Below the pieces are notes generated by a model that was not told where the DNA came from, did not search any database, and saw only the letters and a list, made by a program, of their open reading frames with translations. Made by a program: the position numbers and the translations under genes. Positions 12,909 through 25,700 of a stretch of 64,000 nucleotides of DNA are shown here, in pieces. Position 1 is the stretch's first letter. Every line of letters starts with the position of its first letter. Source of the DNA: Mytilus edulis (lineage: Eukaryota; Mollusca; Bivalvia; Mytilida; Mytilidae). Location: NCBI RefSeq assembly GCF_963676685.1, contig NC_092357.1, forward strand, positions 20,674,647 to 20,738,646, read 5' to 3'.

Positions 12909-13925
12909 ATTGGCAGAACCGGACAGAGTGAAGAATAACAAAAGCAGGACAATATGTTTCATCTTACCTTCCAAATATACAAAATACAAAATTTTATTTA
13001 ATCTATGAGATATCCACGGGTGAACATTGATAGTTATAACTAAAAAGACATGCACACGTATATATGCCACATTATCATAATAATAAGACTTCAACAACGT
13101 GTGAAGAAGAAAAACAAGCGCGACTGTTCAGTTTGTTTTGAAGTAAAGCTGAAAGAAATTAAGCACAAAAATCAGAATGTCGTTTAAAGGTTGCACTTTG
13201 TAAATACAGCTGTTCTCAAACCACGCCTCTTTAGGGGAGATCTTGAATATGCATAGAAATTTTGTTTACATACTGATTCCCAGTTACGGTCTCTGTGTTC
13301 CATCTCACAGAGACATAACTTGGGAATGTTACCAGTAAATAAACATGTGCATATTGTTTATATTGAAAACTGTGGTAACCCTTAGTTCGAGGTTAGTTAA
13401 GAAAATTAGTGTTAGTTTAAACTCTGAGATGTTCAGGGCTTATACATTTTGAAAATATGCCGCATAGCCCTATATTTTGACCTTTGAAAAAAAACAGTAA
13501 GATGTGGACTGAAGACATAGGCAGGATTGGATACTTTATATAATCTTGAATGTTTTAATGATTGACTGCTAAACATTACATTTATAGTGTTCTGATATGC
13601 TTTCAATATGTTATCAAACAGGTTCTAGGCATTTTATATCAGAAAATATGCAAATAATTAAAGTCGTGTTTTCAAATTGTTTAAAAAGTGAAACAGGGGA
13701 GGGTGTATAAAATGTACAGGTAAGAAAAATTTAGAGTATACACAGGAATTTCTTTAAGGCTATAATTCTGATAAATGAGTATTAATGTGAGAAAAACTGA
13801 TTTTACAGAGTTTTCTATTTGAATAAATGTTGAATAAACGGAGCTTGCATTCACTAACAAGAATCGCATTAAACGTGATAATTCTGACCAGATATGACTG
13901 GGTATTTATACTTTTAAAAAAGCCG
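12867..13925 (-). pseudogene. Relic of a small secreted-peptide gene, copy A
   Basis: A minus-strand TATA box (13903-13910) lies upstream of a reading frame at 12962-12909 beginning MKHIVLLLLFFTLSGSAN, a convincing signal peptide (basic start, hydrophobic core, small residues before cleavage). The frame then runs into a widespread mussel repeat (12440-12908) and stops, so no mature peptide remains. The upstream region matches copy B at 17.2-17.8 kb. The family cannot be named. A gtaag just before the ATG is odd and leaves the start uncertain. Confidence 0.4.
13903..13910 (-). promoter_or_regulatory. Putative TATA box, relic gene copy A
   Basis: TATAAATA on the minus strand, conserved in place in the paralogous block at 17742-17749 while the surrounding sequence has diverged. 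Confidence 0.4.
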
Positions 13926-14204
13926 AGCGTACGACACACTTTGCTAAGAGTCGACAGGAATAGTCTAGGTGATGACTTTATCTCGTTACTCCAAAAACAC
14001 CTTGGCCCGTCAACCCTTGAATCTTTGTCGTTTAGAGAATATAATTGCGAAGATAAGATGCTAATAAGAATGCATAATGAAACCACAAAAACAAGTTTAG
14101 ATAGTTTTAAATGATCGCAATAGCCATGATTGCTAAACGCCAAGCAATCACGAGTTAAGAACATTTCGCACATTTATATTTATGTATATAAAAAGCAAGG
14201 ATCA

Positions 14205-14375
14205 ACAAAAAGAAAAATAACAAAAGTACAGAACTCCAAGGACAATTCAAAAGAAAAAGTCACTTAGCTAAATTATATAAATGGTTAAATCAATTGCCCA
14301 AACACATCAATTGCAAATGAATGAAAACAACTGTTATAATCATGACTTAGAACAGGCAATTCCTTATATTCTTTT
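14205..14375 (+). repeat. Dispersed repeat family D
   Basis: Family D is marked by ctgaactccgaggaaaattc and cacatcaaacgaatgg. This is a diverged copy (cagaactccaaggacaattc). Confidence 0.6.
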
Positions 14376-15000
14376 GCCACAAAACATCTAATGACCGATT
14401 ACATTGTCTGTACCTTTTAAAAGAGGCTGTAAACAAAGCAGAATGATTATGGTCTATATGTAGGTTTGCAGAAAAAATTGTCTTTCAAATTATATTTTAT
14501 AAGTAATTCATTAGGATTAGATTTTACAAAATTATAGGACAAGGTATACATATATATACAAGCAATAATGATAATACTTGTGGTCCATCTTATTTCAATG
14601 GAGATTATCAGGCCCTGCCACTCGGTCATGGTTTATTGAACATTGATATAGTTGACATGTAACAGTTTGTTATTATACAATTTAAGATGAATCGCTAATG
14701 TAAAATCAATGATATTTATAATATGTAGTTGTTTTAGCATTTGCATGTACACATGTATCATTTTCATGGAGACTACATAGCTCCGCCCCAAATCATGGTC
14801 CATTGATTTCGACACTTTTGCCCAATTTATATGTTCAAGTTTGGTATTTAGATAAGTTTAAACCGTTTTGATAAGTACATGATGTTGGTATGCTGTTTTA
14901 CATGCATTGCAATGTCTCATTTTAAAGGAGTTTTTTTTGCCTTGCATCTTTGAATGTTTTTCATAATTTACATTTCTAAATATTACAATTTCAATGCTAA

Positions 15001-15974
15001 TTTGTACATTATACTTTCAAAATCACATTGATAAAGGAACAGAGTGCCAACATCCCCGTTGCACATATTCGAGTTATCCAAGGGCAATAACGAAAAAATC
15101 TTCGTTCTTTAAAACTTTTTATTATATCTTAGATAAAAGAAGGCTTCATGCAGGGCAAATACAATATGCATATTGTTATAACAAATATTTCAAAAGGGCT
15201 TAACTCGTTAAAAATAATGATCGACACTTATTTTCAAAAGTGCCGAAGACATTGCTGGTATTAGAGGTCGGTCATTTGAGATGTATCAACCGTATCAAAT
15301 ACGTTAACGTATCTGAATCTGCAGATATACCAAAAACAGCATGTGATTCCGAGCTTTAATTTTATGTACTTTCAATAATGCAAATGGGCAATTGATTAAT
15401 TTTTAATCCAAATATTAACAAAACAATTAGGCAATATCGAGTTCTATGGAACCAGTAATCCTACTTTTAAAGATATTCCGGATAGTTAGAACAGTTTACA
15501 GGCATGGATAGGATTGGCTACGATAAAATCGTCTGTTTGTGTATTAACTTGTGCTCACGTAGAACCAAATTGTTATTTGACAAATTGAGTGATACTCAGT
15601 ACTGTTTTTTTTTTAAATGTATTAATATGAATCTGAAGACAACTCGTGTTTCTATTACCTTTTTATGATGAAATTGCAAATAAACAATATTCAAACTTCC
15701 TTACATAAGTAGTATATTTGATTTTTCTTTTGTGTTTATTCATGTAAGGTCTTGAAATATTTTTAACTAGATTGTTAAAGGATTGTGTACGATATTCGTG
15801 TTCATGCCTACATTAGCTCCTTTATAAGGGCAAAAAAAGTAGTTGAGGTCAAGGGGGAGGGGGTTGGGGGGGGGGGGGGGGGTGCGTCTGCCTGACATAA
15901 GGGAAGCAAAATGTATAATGTCTTAAGCTCGGGATCACACAATATTTTTTGATATATCTGCAGATGCGGATACG
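15001..15974. other. No gene recognised
   Basis: Single-copy-looking AT-rich sequence, ending with the poly-G run. Confidence 0.55.
15846..15883 (+). repeat. Poly-G run
   Basis: A G-tract of about 18, preceded by gggggagggggtt. Its exact length is prone to sequencing error. Confidence 0.9.
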
Positions 15975-16195
15975 TCAACATGGAAATTTATAAAAATGAC
16001 CACATTATTGATATTCATGTCAACACCGAAGTGTTGACTACTGGGCTGGTGATACCCTCGGGGACGAAACGTCCACCAGCAGTGGCATCGACCCAGTGGT
16101 GTAAATAGTTATCAAAGGTACCAGGATTATAATTAAGTACGCCAGACGCGCGTTTCGTCTACATAAGACTCATCAGTGATGCTCATATTAAAATC
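15975..16195 (+). repeat. Dispersed repeat family F
   Basis: Contains ttattgatattcatgtcaac, ggacgaaacgtccaccagca, agttatcaaaggtaccagg and acgcgcgtttcgtctacata, familiar from mussel DNA. Confidence 0.8.
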
Positions 16196-16204
16196 TTTAT
16201 AAAG

Positions 16205-16500
16205 CCAAACAAGTACAAAGTTGAAGAGCATTGAGGATCCAAAATTCCAAAAAGTTGTGCCAAATACATCTAAGGTAATCTATGCCTGGGATAAGAAAAT
16301 CCTTAGTTTTTCGAAAAATTCAAAGTTTTTAAAACAGGAATTTTATAAAAATGACCACATTATTGATATTCATGTCAACACCGAAGTGTTGACTACTGGG
16401 CTGGTGATACCCTGGGGACGAAACGTCCACCAGCAGTGGCATCGACCCAGTGGTGTAAATAGTTATCAAAGGTACCAGGATTCGTCTACATAAGACTTAT
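16205..16500 (+). repeat. Dispersed repeat family F, second tandem copy with a longer 5' part
   Basis: Repeats most of the preceding copy after a segment reading IEDPKFQKVVPNTSKVIYAW in one frame. That segment travels with the repeat, so the 90-codon frame is not called a gene. Confidence 0.75.
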
Positions 16501-16679
16501 CGGAATTTCATAAAATTCTGACAATAAATGTACACATGAGATGCCAACAGTGTTATTTTCCATATGATCAATATTTCCAAGCCTAATGCTTTAAAAAAAA
16601 ATGATTGGCGCCAAGGGTCTCTAAATGTATGTACCCCACAACGCGTTGTGCGAAGACAAAAAAAGAAGAGACAAGTGTC

Positions 16680-16875
16680 TGTGTCAACATTTTATTCTAA
16701 TTGACAAGTAATTATATGAGTTCAATGATACACTTGTGCACAGACATCTGTACCTTCAATACATCTTGCTTAACGGTGGTCACATTTTTTGAAAGCCGTT
16801 TATTTTGTATATTACTTTTACGACAAATATGGTTTAAATAGAAAAAGAGTAAGGTTATTGCGCACAAAAATCAGT
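16680..16875 (-). repeat. Segmental duplication, block Y (3'-UTR-like)
   Basis: Matches 19755-19960 along its length, including cagatgtctgtgcacaag (minus strand) and the AATAAA. Confidence 0.75.
16691..16696 (-). terminator. Putative poly(A) signal AATAAA, copy B
   Basis: AATAAA on the minus strand inside a block (16680-16875) that is repeated at 19755-19960, where an AATAAA occupies the same place. Confidence 0.35.
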
Positions 16876-16884
16876 TCAATACAA

Positions 16885-17095
16885 TAATGAGAAGATGTAG
16901 TATGATTGCCAATAAGACAACTCTTCATCACAGAACAAACGACATTTATAAGTTTACTGTACAGCTTTCAACAATGAGCAAATCGATACCGTATAACGCC
17001 CCGAAATGGCAAATGTCAAACAAGTAAAACGAGATATCTAACGACCTTGTTTATTTTAAAATCAATAAACGAAAAAAAAATATGATATACGACAA
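16885..17095 (+). repeat. Dispersed repeat family B
   Basis: Forward copy with gaagatgtagtatgattgcc through aaaacgagatatctaacg. It sits where relic copy B would have its mature exon. Confidence 0.7.
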
Positions 17096-17741
17096 CAACT
17101 GAGTTTCAATCTCTTGAATTGTCAAATGATGAAATAGCCCAAATTATAAAAAAAAAACAAAAAAACAATTATCTGAAATTTTCAAATATTTGTTTATTTC
17201 AAAACTAAATAGTATTCTGTAAAAAGGTCAAGAAAGTAGGGCAAGAAAATATGGAAAAAAATAATATACAGTTAACATAATTTTATTTGATCGATGAGAA
17301 ACGCACAGGTGCACATTGCTAGTTATAATTCAATTAAGACACATACACGTACACGCTATATTATCATGAATTTAGGATAAAAATCTTCCAACAAGGTGTG
17401 AATAAGAAAACAAGCGTAACTTATTTTAAATTTATTAATTGTTGCACCCAGTTGCTAATTTTACATAAATATTAAGGACGAGAACAAAATTTATAATAAA
17501 ACATGAAGTAGATTCTGTCTGGTAGGTTGATCGGTATCAAAATAGGAAATTCAAATTACTACTTGAAAATGAGGTAATACTATGTGTGATAGGGACAAAA
17601 GCTTCCCAATGTACAAGACAATCGACAGATCCTTCACAATTCACACAGTTGTTACAGGGGTCTACTTACATACGGGAGACTGTCACTTACCATATAAAAC
17701 AGTCGGATTAAACGTCACAATTTGAACTGGACATGGCTGCG

Positions 17742-17749
17742 TATTTATA
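17742..17749 (-). promoter_or_regulatory. Putative TATA box, relic gene copy B
   Basis: TATAAATA on the minus strand, matching the position of the one in copy A. Confidence 0.4.
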
Positions 17750-18569
17750 TATCCTAAGTAGCAAAACCTTGACTTAAGAGTTTTTAACTGATCGAAATGA
17801 AAAGTCTAGATTCTCCAACAAACCCTTGTGCCGTAAAATTTTGTGGCTATGTCGTTTAGACATTTTAATTGCGTAGATAAAATAACAGGAATATATATAT
17901 ATATATAAAAACTCACAAAAACATATTAAAGACATTTAAGGGTATTGCAATATATAAACGCAAAAGTAGAATTATATTAATACATATTGCAAATTCATAA
18001 ATCAAAAGCATGGATAAACAATATGCAATGTATCATTGCAGAAAACATCTAATGAGTTATAAAACATCTTTCTATATCCTTAAAAAAGAGTTTGCAAACA
18101 AGGCGGAATGCTTTTTGTCTACATATACGTTTGCTGAATAAAGATCATTAAAGTTATATATCAGACATTAATTAGGATGAATGTTCACATAGTTAAGTTT
18201 AGTTAAGTTTATTAAAGAAGAATCAGCCGTACAGGAGCATATTATACACATATTAATTACCACATAGTTCATAATACAAACAGAATACATTTTTAAATTA
18301 TACATCTTCAGAAATAAGTTTGTGTTTATTACAGTTTTAAATTAGACAAGCGTCTTTTCTACCTTTTGAATAAAAATTGAAGGCTTAGACAGCACATTAC
18401 TATTACTATTTTTAAGCATGCCAAGTACTTTTTTTTTCATTTGGATATTTTCAGTAATATGGAGGTATGAACTTCCCCCTTAAATCCTTAACTTCACAAT
18501 TGGTAATTTACATATATAGTGGTACACATCCCCAAGACCAGCTTAAAGCACACATATTATACATGTAAA

Positions 18570-18740
18570 GGTTCTACTGTGGATTTCTTAATATTCGTTG
18601 ATTCCAATTTTCGTGGAATTTCGTGGTAACAGAAGAGCCATGAACTGAAATGTTCAACGAATTTTAAATTTCCTTGAAGAATGTATACAGACTTCGTCAA
18701 AAACCACGAAATTAAGTTTCCACGAATATAAGTAACTATA
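18570..18740. mobile_element. Diverged family I MITE
   Basis: Contains tactgtggatttctt, ttcgtggaatttcgtgg and a mirrored accacgaaattaagtttcc, as in the better copy at 27.9 kb. Confidence 0.6.
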
Positions 18741-18954
18741 TCAATAAATGAACCAACAGTATATACAGATAATGATAATCATTGAGTTTAAATGAGTAGC
18801 GACAAGTATCTTCCGCTCGGTATTTGGTATGCTCTTGTATAAGCAGTGGACCCTTTTATTTTAATCAAAATGTTTGTCTCAACCATCTTATGCATGTACT
18901 TTGAAATGGTTACAAACTTTTCAAAATATACAAGTTAACGTTTGTTATAAATAT

Positions 18955-19117
18955 AGATTCTACCACTGCATCGTGTGTGATACGATATTTATCCACTCGA
19001 GACAGTTAAATTTTCAAATTTCAAACGCGAGGCTCGCCGAGCGTTTAAAATATTTAAAATTTAACTGTCGAGAGTGGATCAATATAGTAAAAAACACGAG
19101 ACTTGGTGGTAGAATCT
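18955..19117. mobile_element. Palindromic MITE, 163 bp
   Basis: Ends agattctaccac and gtggtagaatct; inner arms share cacgag/tgtgtg, atccactc and acagttaaattt. The centre is gcgaggctcgccgagcg. A short frame over it is an artefact. Confidence 0.75.
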
Positions 19118-19754
19118 GTTTATCTAATGATTTTCAAACAATACGCAGGTAAAACTTATTCCTTCTTTGCGACTGATCAGCAAAAGATGTGTTCTTTCTA
19201 TGTGACGTCATCAGGCATGGTCGCCATTTTTCATGCCGTCACAATAGAAAATTAATAGGAAAACAAGAATATTCGACGTCATTATCTTTAATAGGAAAAT
19301 AAGAATATTCGACGTCATTATCTCATTTTAACCAATGAAGAACTGAGATCAAACGAACCACATGTTGATTATTTTTTTTTATACAATGGGTGCAGAAAGG
19401 GATTAATTGACGAATAATTAGAAAAATTCAATTTTAAATGACCCACATACTATTTAGTAGTATGTATATTCAGTGATATTTGGTATGGAAGTTTATTAGC
19501 ATTTGTAAGTCTCATCTACACGTAGAATATCACTTATCATGTTTCATTGACTAGGCACTTTTGCCCAGTTAAAGTTTGCGCTTATGTTAGTATAAAAATA
19601 TAAATACGATAAGTCTATGGCATAGGAAAGCAGTTTTATAAACATTGCAATGTTTAATTTTCATGTAGGTTGTTAAGCCCTGGTCATTCAAACTTAGATT
19701 ATTGAATGGTTTGTTTAATTTGAATTTTTAAATATTTACAAAAAATGCGAGACA

Positions 19755-19960
19755 TATATCTATATCAACAGTTTATTGTATTTACAAGTAAATAACAAGT
19801 TCAATGCCATACTTGTACACAGACATCTGTTCCTAAAAATAAATTTTACTTCAAGGTAGTCGCATATTTTCAAGTAGTTAAGTGTGTGCTTTACAACATC
19901 TATTGTTTAAATAGGTACATAGTAAGGTTATTGCACACACAAATCTGTTTAATATAAAAC
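19755..19960 (-). repeat. Segmental duplication, block Y'
   Basis: Second copy of block Y. Together the order Y'-X'-Y-X on the minus strand implies a tandem repeat of a gene-sized unit. Confidence 0.75.
19772..19777 (-). terminator. Putative poly(A) signal AATAAA, third copy
   Basis: Paralogous to the signal at 16691-16696. It suggests the 3' end of a further copy whose 5' part would lie to the right, where I find none. Confidence 0.3.
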
Positions 19961-19964
19961 AATG

Positions 19965-20130
19965 AGTATTCAAAGTAAAATCACAAAATACTGAACTCCA
20001 AGGAAAATTCAAAACGGAAAGACCTTAATCAAAGTTAATCAAAAGCTTTTAATTTTGGCAAACTCAAAAGCTCGAACACATCAAACGAATGCATGGACAA
20101 CAACTGTCATATTCCTGATTTGTGTTTGTC
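19965..20130 (+). repeat. Dispersed repeat family D
   Basis: Forward: actgaactccaaggaaaatt, cacatcaaacgaatgcatgg, caactgtcatattcctga. Confidence 0.7.
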
Positions 20131-20265
20131 AATAAGTAAACGCCAAATTGAATGTAAATATAAATAAGTTGAACAACAAATTATGATGCTGTCTCAGTAA
20201 TTTTTAAGCCTCGACACGTTACATTTGTCAGATCAATTCGAAACCCCTTTATACTAGTAATCCAT

Positions 20266-20455
20266 TTTATCAATTCCATTACTTTGTTCAATCAATTTTA
20301 TCAATTCCATTACTTTGTTCAATCAATTTTATCAATTTCATTACTTTGTTCAATCAATTTTATCAATTTCATTACTTTGTTCAATCAATTTTATCAATTT
20401 CAGTACTTTGTTCAATCAATTTTATCAATTTCATTACTTTGTTCAATCAATGTTT
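20266..20455. repeat. 31-bp tandem repeat, about 6 copies
   Basis: Unit caatttcattactttgttca plus atcaattttat, nearly identical between copies. The open frame across it is an artefact of the period. Confidence 0.92.
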
Positions 20456-20499
20456 GTCATCTTGCTGTGAAACACCACCGTTAAAATGCCCCTAAATGC

Positions 20500-20645
20500 A
20501 GTGGCGGATCCAGAGGGAGATTTCCTAGGGTTGGAACCCCCTTATGTTTGGATGATCAATGCATTTGATGGGGACATATAGTCCCCTCTTTGTCCTGGGT
20601 TGGGAACCTCCTCCTTTTAAAATGGATGGATCCCCCCGGGAAATG
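20500..20645 (+). mobile_element. Family E MITE
   Basis: Starts cagtggcggatccagag; includes gatcaatgcatttgatgggg and a cctgggttgggaacctcc stretch. Confidence 0.65.
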
Positions 20646-20649
20646 ACAA

Positions 20650-20840
20650 ATATAAAACATTTCAAACGAGATAAAAGAGGGACGAACGATACCAAAAGGA
20701 CAGTCAAACTCATAAATCTAAAAGAAACTGACCACGCCATGAGAACACCCGGATAACTAACGCCCAAATAAATGTTCAAAATAATGAACACTAATAAATA
20801 TGTTACAAAGCAACAAACGACAACCAATGAATTTCAGGCT
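20650..20840 (+). repeat. Dispersed repeat family C
   Basis: Family C is marked by gataccaaagggacattcaa, ctcataaatc and ctgacaacgccatg. This copy has gataccaaaaggacagtc and ctgaccacgccatg. Confidence 0.65.
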
Positions 20841-20844
20841 CCCA

Positions 20845-22720
20845 GCGTATACTATGGAGCGCATTAATCCTAATTTTTAGTGAAGAATCATGGACAAGCA
20901 AATTTTGACTCAAAATGGTCTGCAAAATATTTCTCTTTCACCAAAAGTTTTATTTTTGCACATTTGGTTTTAAGCTCGAGTAAATGACATCAAAAGAAAT
21001 TTTAAATAGACTTTCTCGTGCTTTTCATTTGATATAATGAGTAAAAAAACAAATCTAATAACAGAACCCAATTATTTAAACAGTTGAGTGAAATGTGTCA
21101 AGTAAATCACAAAATATCATCAAACATTGCATATAATTATACAACATTGGAAAATTATTTATTTCTTCTTTAGACAATTTTTTTTTCGACTTTCAACAAA
21201 AATAAAAGTAAAATAAATGGTTGAGGCCGCACAACCGATTTAATTTTCATCAACATACATTTATATGTAATTCCAAGAAATCAAAGATTATCGAAATATG
21301 TTATTTTTAAAACTGTCAAATAATCTCTTTTTAAAAATCTACCAGACCTTGAAAAGTAACGACTCAAATTTCCGAACAGTGGTTATTTATCTTTAATTAT
21401 ATATATCGACACTTAAAGTTGCATTTATATATTTATATAATATTTAAATGTATTTCAAGTGAGATATACATATTCATTTTACGAAAAGTCATGCCTCGAG
21501 TTTCCCTTAATGACACAACATGGTAAATCATATTACAAAAAAAAAACCAAAAAAACAATCAATATAAAAAGGTTATGCAGAGAAAAATCTAAATATATAG
21601 TAACTCTTAAATACTATTCACCTACGCAGACGATAAAGATTCTAAAAATAGAACACCTGAGTTCCAAGTAATCCTCACCTCATTCAGGTCAACATAACTT
21701 ACTTAGGTGCACATAAGTCAACATAATCTCGTACACCAGTTAAAACTATATCACCGAACTGGCTGCTACATTTTAACTATATTTTAAATATAAGGTCATT
21801 GAATTAGGTCACAATATAGATGACCTGCTTCGGACAGAAAAAAAACCACAAAAAAAGAATTAAGTCAATACAAAATATCTGATACAGCTATGGCATATTA
21901 AATTCTTTTTCTGCTATTTCCCTTTTTTCAGTAATCAACCTGAGAACACCCGGTTGGAATTTAACAAACTGAACTTTCAATTAACTAGGGTACTAGCTGA
22001 TAATACCACAATTTCTTTGTAGTGTAACAAAGAAACTATTGAAGTATACCTGAAAATTTATCAAAGCAATAGTTTTTAAAATCGTTAAATATCAAACATC
22101 TGCTATACGTAAAATATATGAATGAATGCATGTTTATAAATAACATATAAGATTAGTATTAAATGTAAGTAATATACTTACAACAACTTCCTAGTCTCAG
22201 ACAAAATTGCAAACATTCAGATCAGCCATTTTTCAATAAATCATGCTTGTCGTCTTGACATTACGTAATCATCGTCTGCTAGCTGCACACGGGAATGACC
22301 TCTATATGGTTGCACTATGTTCTAGATTTAACGACAGCTAGGTTAGATACATAATATGTGTATTTATTGAAATACACAGGTTTGTTCACCTTGACGTAAT
22401 AAACATATATGTTAACTAACTATTTATATCAAAAGGAATGTAAACTTTAAAAAATAAAAATATATATACTGATTTTTCGGGAATATTTCTTATATTATCC
22501 CCCCAAAGTATACCCATATATTCTGTCCTAGTTATGAGATAAAACGTTTAATCAATAAATCGTCTGCAATTCCGGATTGATCCAAACAACATAGACAAAG
22601 TTTACATGTAATCAGACAGTTACATAATCATTGAACCTTGTAAGTCATTATGTTTTCTTTTGTTGTCGGCGAAGGGGGAAGTGATAGTCAATTCAAGTCA
22701 AAGGGAAAAGTTATTATCAA
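20845..22720. other. No gene recognised
   Basis: AT-rich; no domain, palindrome or tandem structure seen. Confidence 0.55.
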
Positions 22721-22721
22721 C

Positions 22722-25700
22722 AAATAAACGGTCAATATCAACAACTAAATGGTCAATATCAACAAATAAACGGTCAATATCAACAAATAAAAAGTCAACA
22801 TCAACAAAAAAAATCAATATCTACAAATTAAAGTCAATATAAACCAACAAACGGTCAAAATCAAGAAATAAAGAGTCACCACCAACAAACAAAATCAATA
22901 TCTATAAATAAAGATTAATATAAACCAATAAACGGTCAAAATCAACAAATAAAAAGTCACCATCAACAAACAAAATCAATATCTATAAATAAAGGTCAAT
23001 ATAAACCAATAAATGATCAAAATCAACAAATAAAAAGTCTACATCAACAAACAAAATCAATATCTACAAATTAAGGTCAATATAAACCAATAAACGGTCA
23101 AAATCAACAAATAAAAAGTCAACACCAACAAACAAAATCAAAATCTACAAATTAAGGGTAAATAAAAACCAATAAGCGGTCAATATCGACAAATATAGAG
23201 TCAACATCAACAAACAAAATCAATATCTACAAATTAAGGGTCAATAAAAACCAATAAACGGTGAATATCAACAAATTAAAAATCAATACATTTTTGTACT
23301 AACAATAAAGAGGTCAATAAAAACAAACAAAAATGTCAATACGAATAAATAAATTATCCATACAAAAAAACCACCCAACAATATCTTAGGTCATTATCAA
23401 CAAAGGTCAATGCATGTGTGTACCAACAACTGAGAGGTCAATATAAACAAAAACTATGTCAAAACAAAACAAAGAGGTCAATATATACCAACGAATAAAT
23501 GATCAGTACCAATAATTAAGAGGTCAATATCAACAAAAACTATGTCAAAACAAAATAAAGAGGTCAGTACCAACAACGAAATTGTCAGTACCAACAATTA
23601 AGAGGTCAATATAATCAATTTAAAAGACAATGCATTTGTGTACCAACATTTAAGAAGTCAGTATAAACAAGAAGAGGTCAATATCAAGAACACAATTAAA
23701 TACCAACAAATAATAAAAAAAATAAATACTGATAGGTCAATACCAAAACAACAAAAGGTCAATACCAACAAATAAACTGTCAATATCAATATACTAAAGG
23801 TCAATGCATTTTTGTACCAACAATTAAGAACTCATCAATATCAACAAAATATTTGTGAAAACAGAATTAAAGAGCTCAATACCAACAAATAGATAGTCAA
23901 TACAAACCAAAAAGAAGTCAATACTAACACAAAGGATGTTAATACCTACATTAAAAGAGGTCACTACCAACAAATAAATAGTCTTTAACAACAATAAAGA
24001 GTTCAATACCAAATCAATGAGAGGTCAAATTGAAGTAAATTCCAACAGTTAAGAGGTCAACCAATTAACTGTCAATAATAACAAGTTAAAAGGCATTGCA
24101 TTTTTGTACCAACAATTTAGAGGTTACTACCAACAAAAAAGAAGTCAATACCAAGCAACAATATGTCAATACCTACATTAAAGAGGTCACTTCCAACAAA
24201 TAAATAGTCAATACCAACAGTAAAAGTTCAATACCGACACTTAAGAGGTCAATCACAATAAATTGACTGCCAATATTAACAAGTTATACATGTAAGTCAC
24301 TGCATTTTGGTATTAGCTATTTAGACGTCAATATTAACAAAAAAGATTTTCAATAACAACAAAAAAAGAAGTCCATGGCAACTTACAAGATGTCAATACC
24401 TACATTTAAGAGGGCGCTACAAACAAACAAATAAACAGCCATACCAACTATAAAGAGTTGAATACCAAATCAATGAGAGGTCAATACCAAAACAATAAAA
24501 GCTCAATACCAACAATTAAAGGTCAATCATAACCAACAAACTATCAATATTAACAGGTTTAAGTCAATGCATTTTTGTACCAAATATTTAGAGGTCAGAA
24601 TCAATAGTAAATATGTTCAATAACAACAATAAAGGTGTCAATACCAACAGATAAAAGGTCAGTACCAATAAGTAAAAGGTTAATATCAACCAATAAACTG
24701 CCAAAAAGTTAATGCATTCTTGTACCAGCTATATTTGAGGTCAGTATCAACAAAAAGATGTTCAGTACCTAGAAAAAAGATGCCAATACCAACAAAAAGA
24801 TGGTCAATACTACCCTTTGAGAGGTCAATGCCAAAGCTGTAAGAGGTTAATACCACCAGGTAAAAAATAAGCACAAACAATTGAGAGGTCAAACCCAAAA
24901 TAACAAGAAGGAAATACAAACAAATTAGAGGTCAATATCAACAAAAAATATGTAAAAACAAAAACAAAGAGGTCGTTAACCAACAAGTAAATTCTCATTA
25001 ACAACAATAAAGAGCTCAATAGTAAATCAATTAGAAGTCAATATCAAAATAATAAGAGGTCAATATCAACAAAAAAGATGTCAATACCTACATTAAAGAG
25101 GTCAATACCAACAAATAAATGGTCCGTTCAAATACCAAATCAATGAGAGGTCAATACAAAAACAATAAGAGGTCAATACCAACAGATAATAGTGCAATAC
25201 CAACAATTGAGAGGTCAATCACAACCAATAAACTGTCAATATTAACAATTTAAAAGTCAATGCATTTTTGTACCAACTATTTTGAGGTCAATACCAACAG
25301 AAAAAACGTTCAATACCAACCAAAAAAAAGTCAATACCAAAACAATAAGCGGCCAGAACCAACAAATAAAATGTCATTACCAACAATTAAGAGGTTAATA
25401 TCAACAAAAAAGAAGTAAAAACCAAAACAATAAGAGATCAATACATTGTAACAACCAATAAACTCAATTTTGACAAGTTAAAAGTCGGTGTATTTTTGCA
25501 CCAACTACTAGTATTCATAGGTCAATCTTAACAAAAACAAAAGTTCAATTCAACAAAAAAAGAAATCAAATCCAACAAATGAATTGAAGAGTTCCACCAA
25601 CAAAGAGGTCAATCCTCAAACAATAAGAGGTAAATTCCAAAAAAGTAAAAGGTCAGCACAAACAACCAAAAGAGCAATATCAACACATCCAAGGTCAGTA

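Larger units (their letters stand above)
12870..15000 (-). repeat. Segmental duplication, block X (relic gene and upstream region)
   Basis: Diverged but collinear matches to 17220-19720. Examples are around 12960-13120 versus 17240-17420, 13870-14100 versus 17700-17930, 14390-14530 versus 18040-18190 and 14800-14930 versus 19540-19680. Insertions in both copies change the spacing. Confidence 0.7.
16685..17760 (-). pseudogene. Relic of a small secreted-peptide gene, copy B
   Basis: Homologous to copy A: TATA box at 17742-17749, a stretch around 17290-17230 aligning with the signal-peptide region of copy A but carrying a stop, and a 3'-UTR-like block ending with AATAAA (16691-16696, minus strand). 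A dispersed repeat (16885-17095) sits where a mature-peptide exon would be expected. Confidence 0.35.
17220..19720 (-). repeat. Segmental duplication, block X'
   Basis: Second copy of block X. It has gained a palindromic element (18955-19117), a copy of the family I repeat (18570-18740) and a 35-bp direct duplication (19250-19325). Confidence 0.7.

Noticed and set aside
13760-14173. Opposite-strand frames of 137 and 95 codons
   Set aside because: The paralogous segment at 17.7-17.9 kb does not keep either frame open, so neither looks conserved as protein.
16221-16493. 90-codon frame with protein-like start
   Set aside because: Moves with the family F repeat; not treated as a gene, though noted as a finding.
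20284-20484. 66-codon repetitive frame
   Set aside because: A 31-bp unit shifts frame each copy; the translation only appears periodic.
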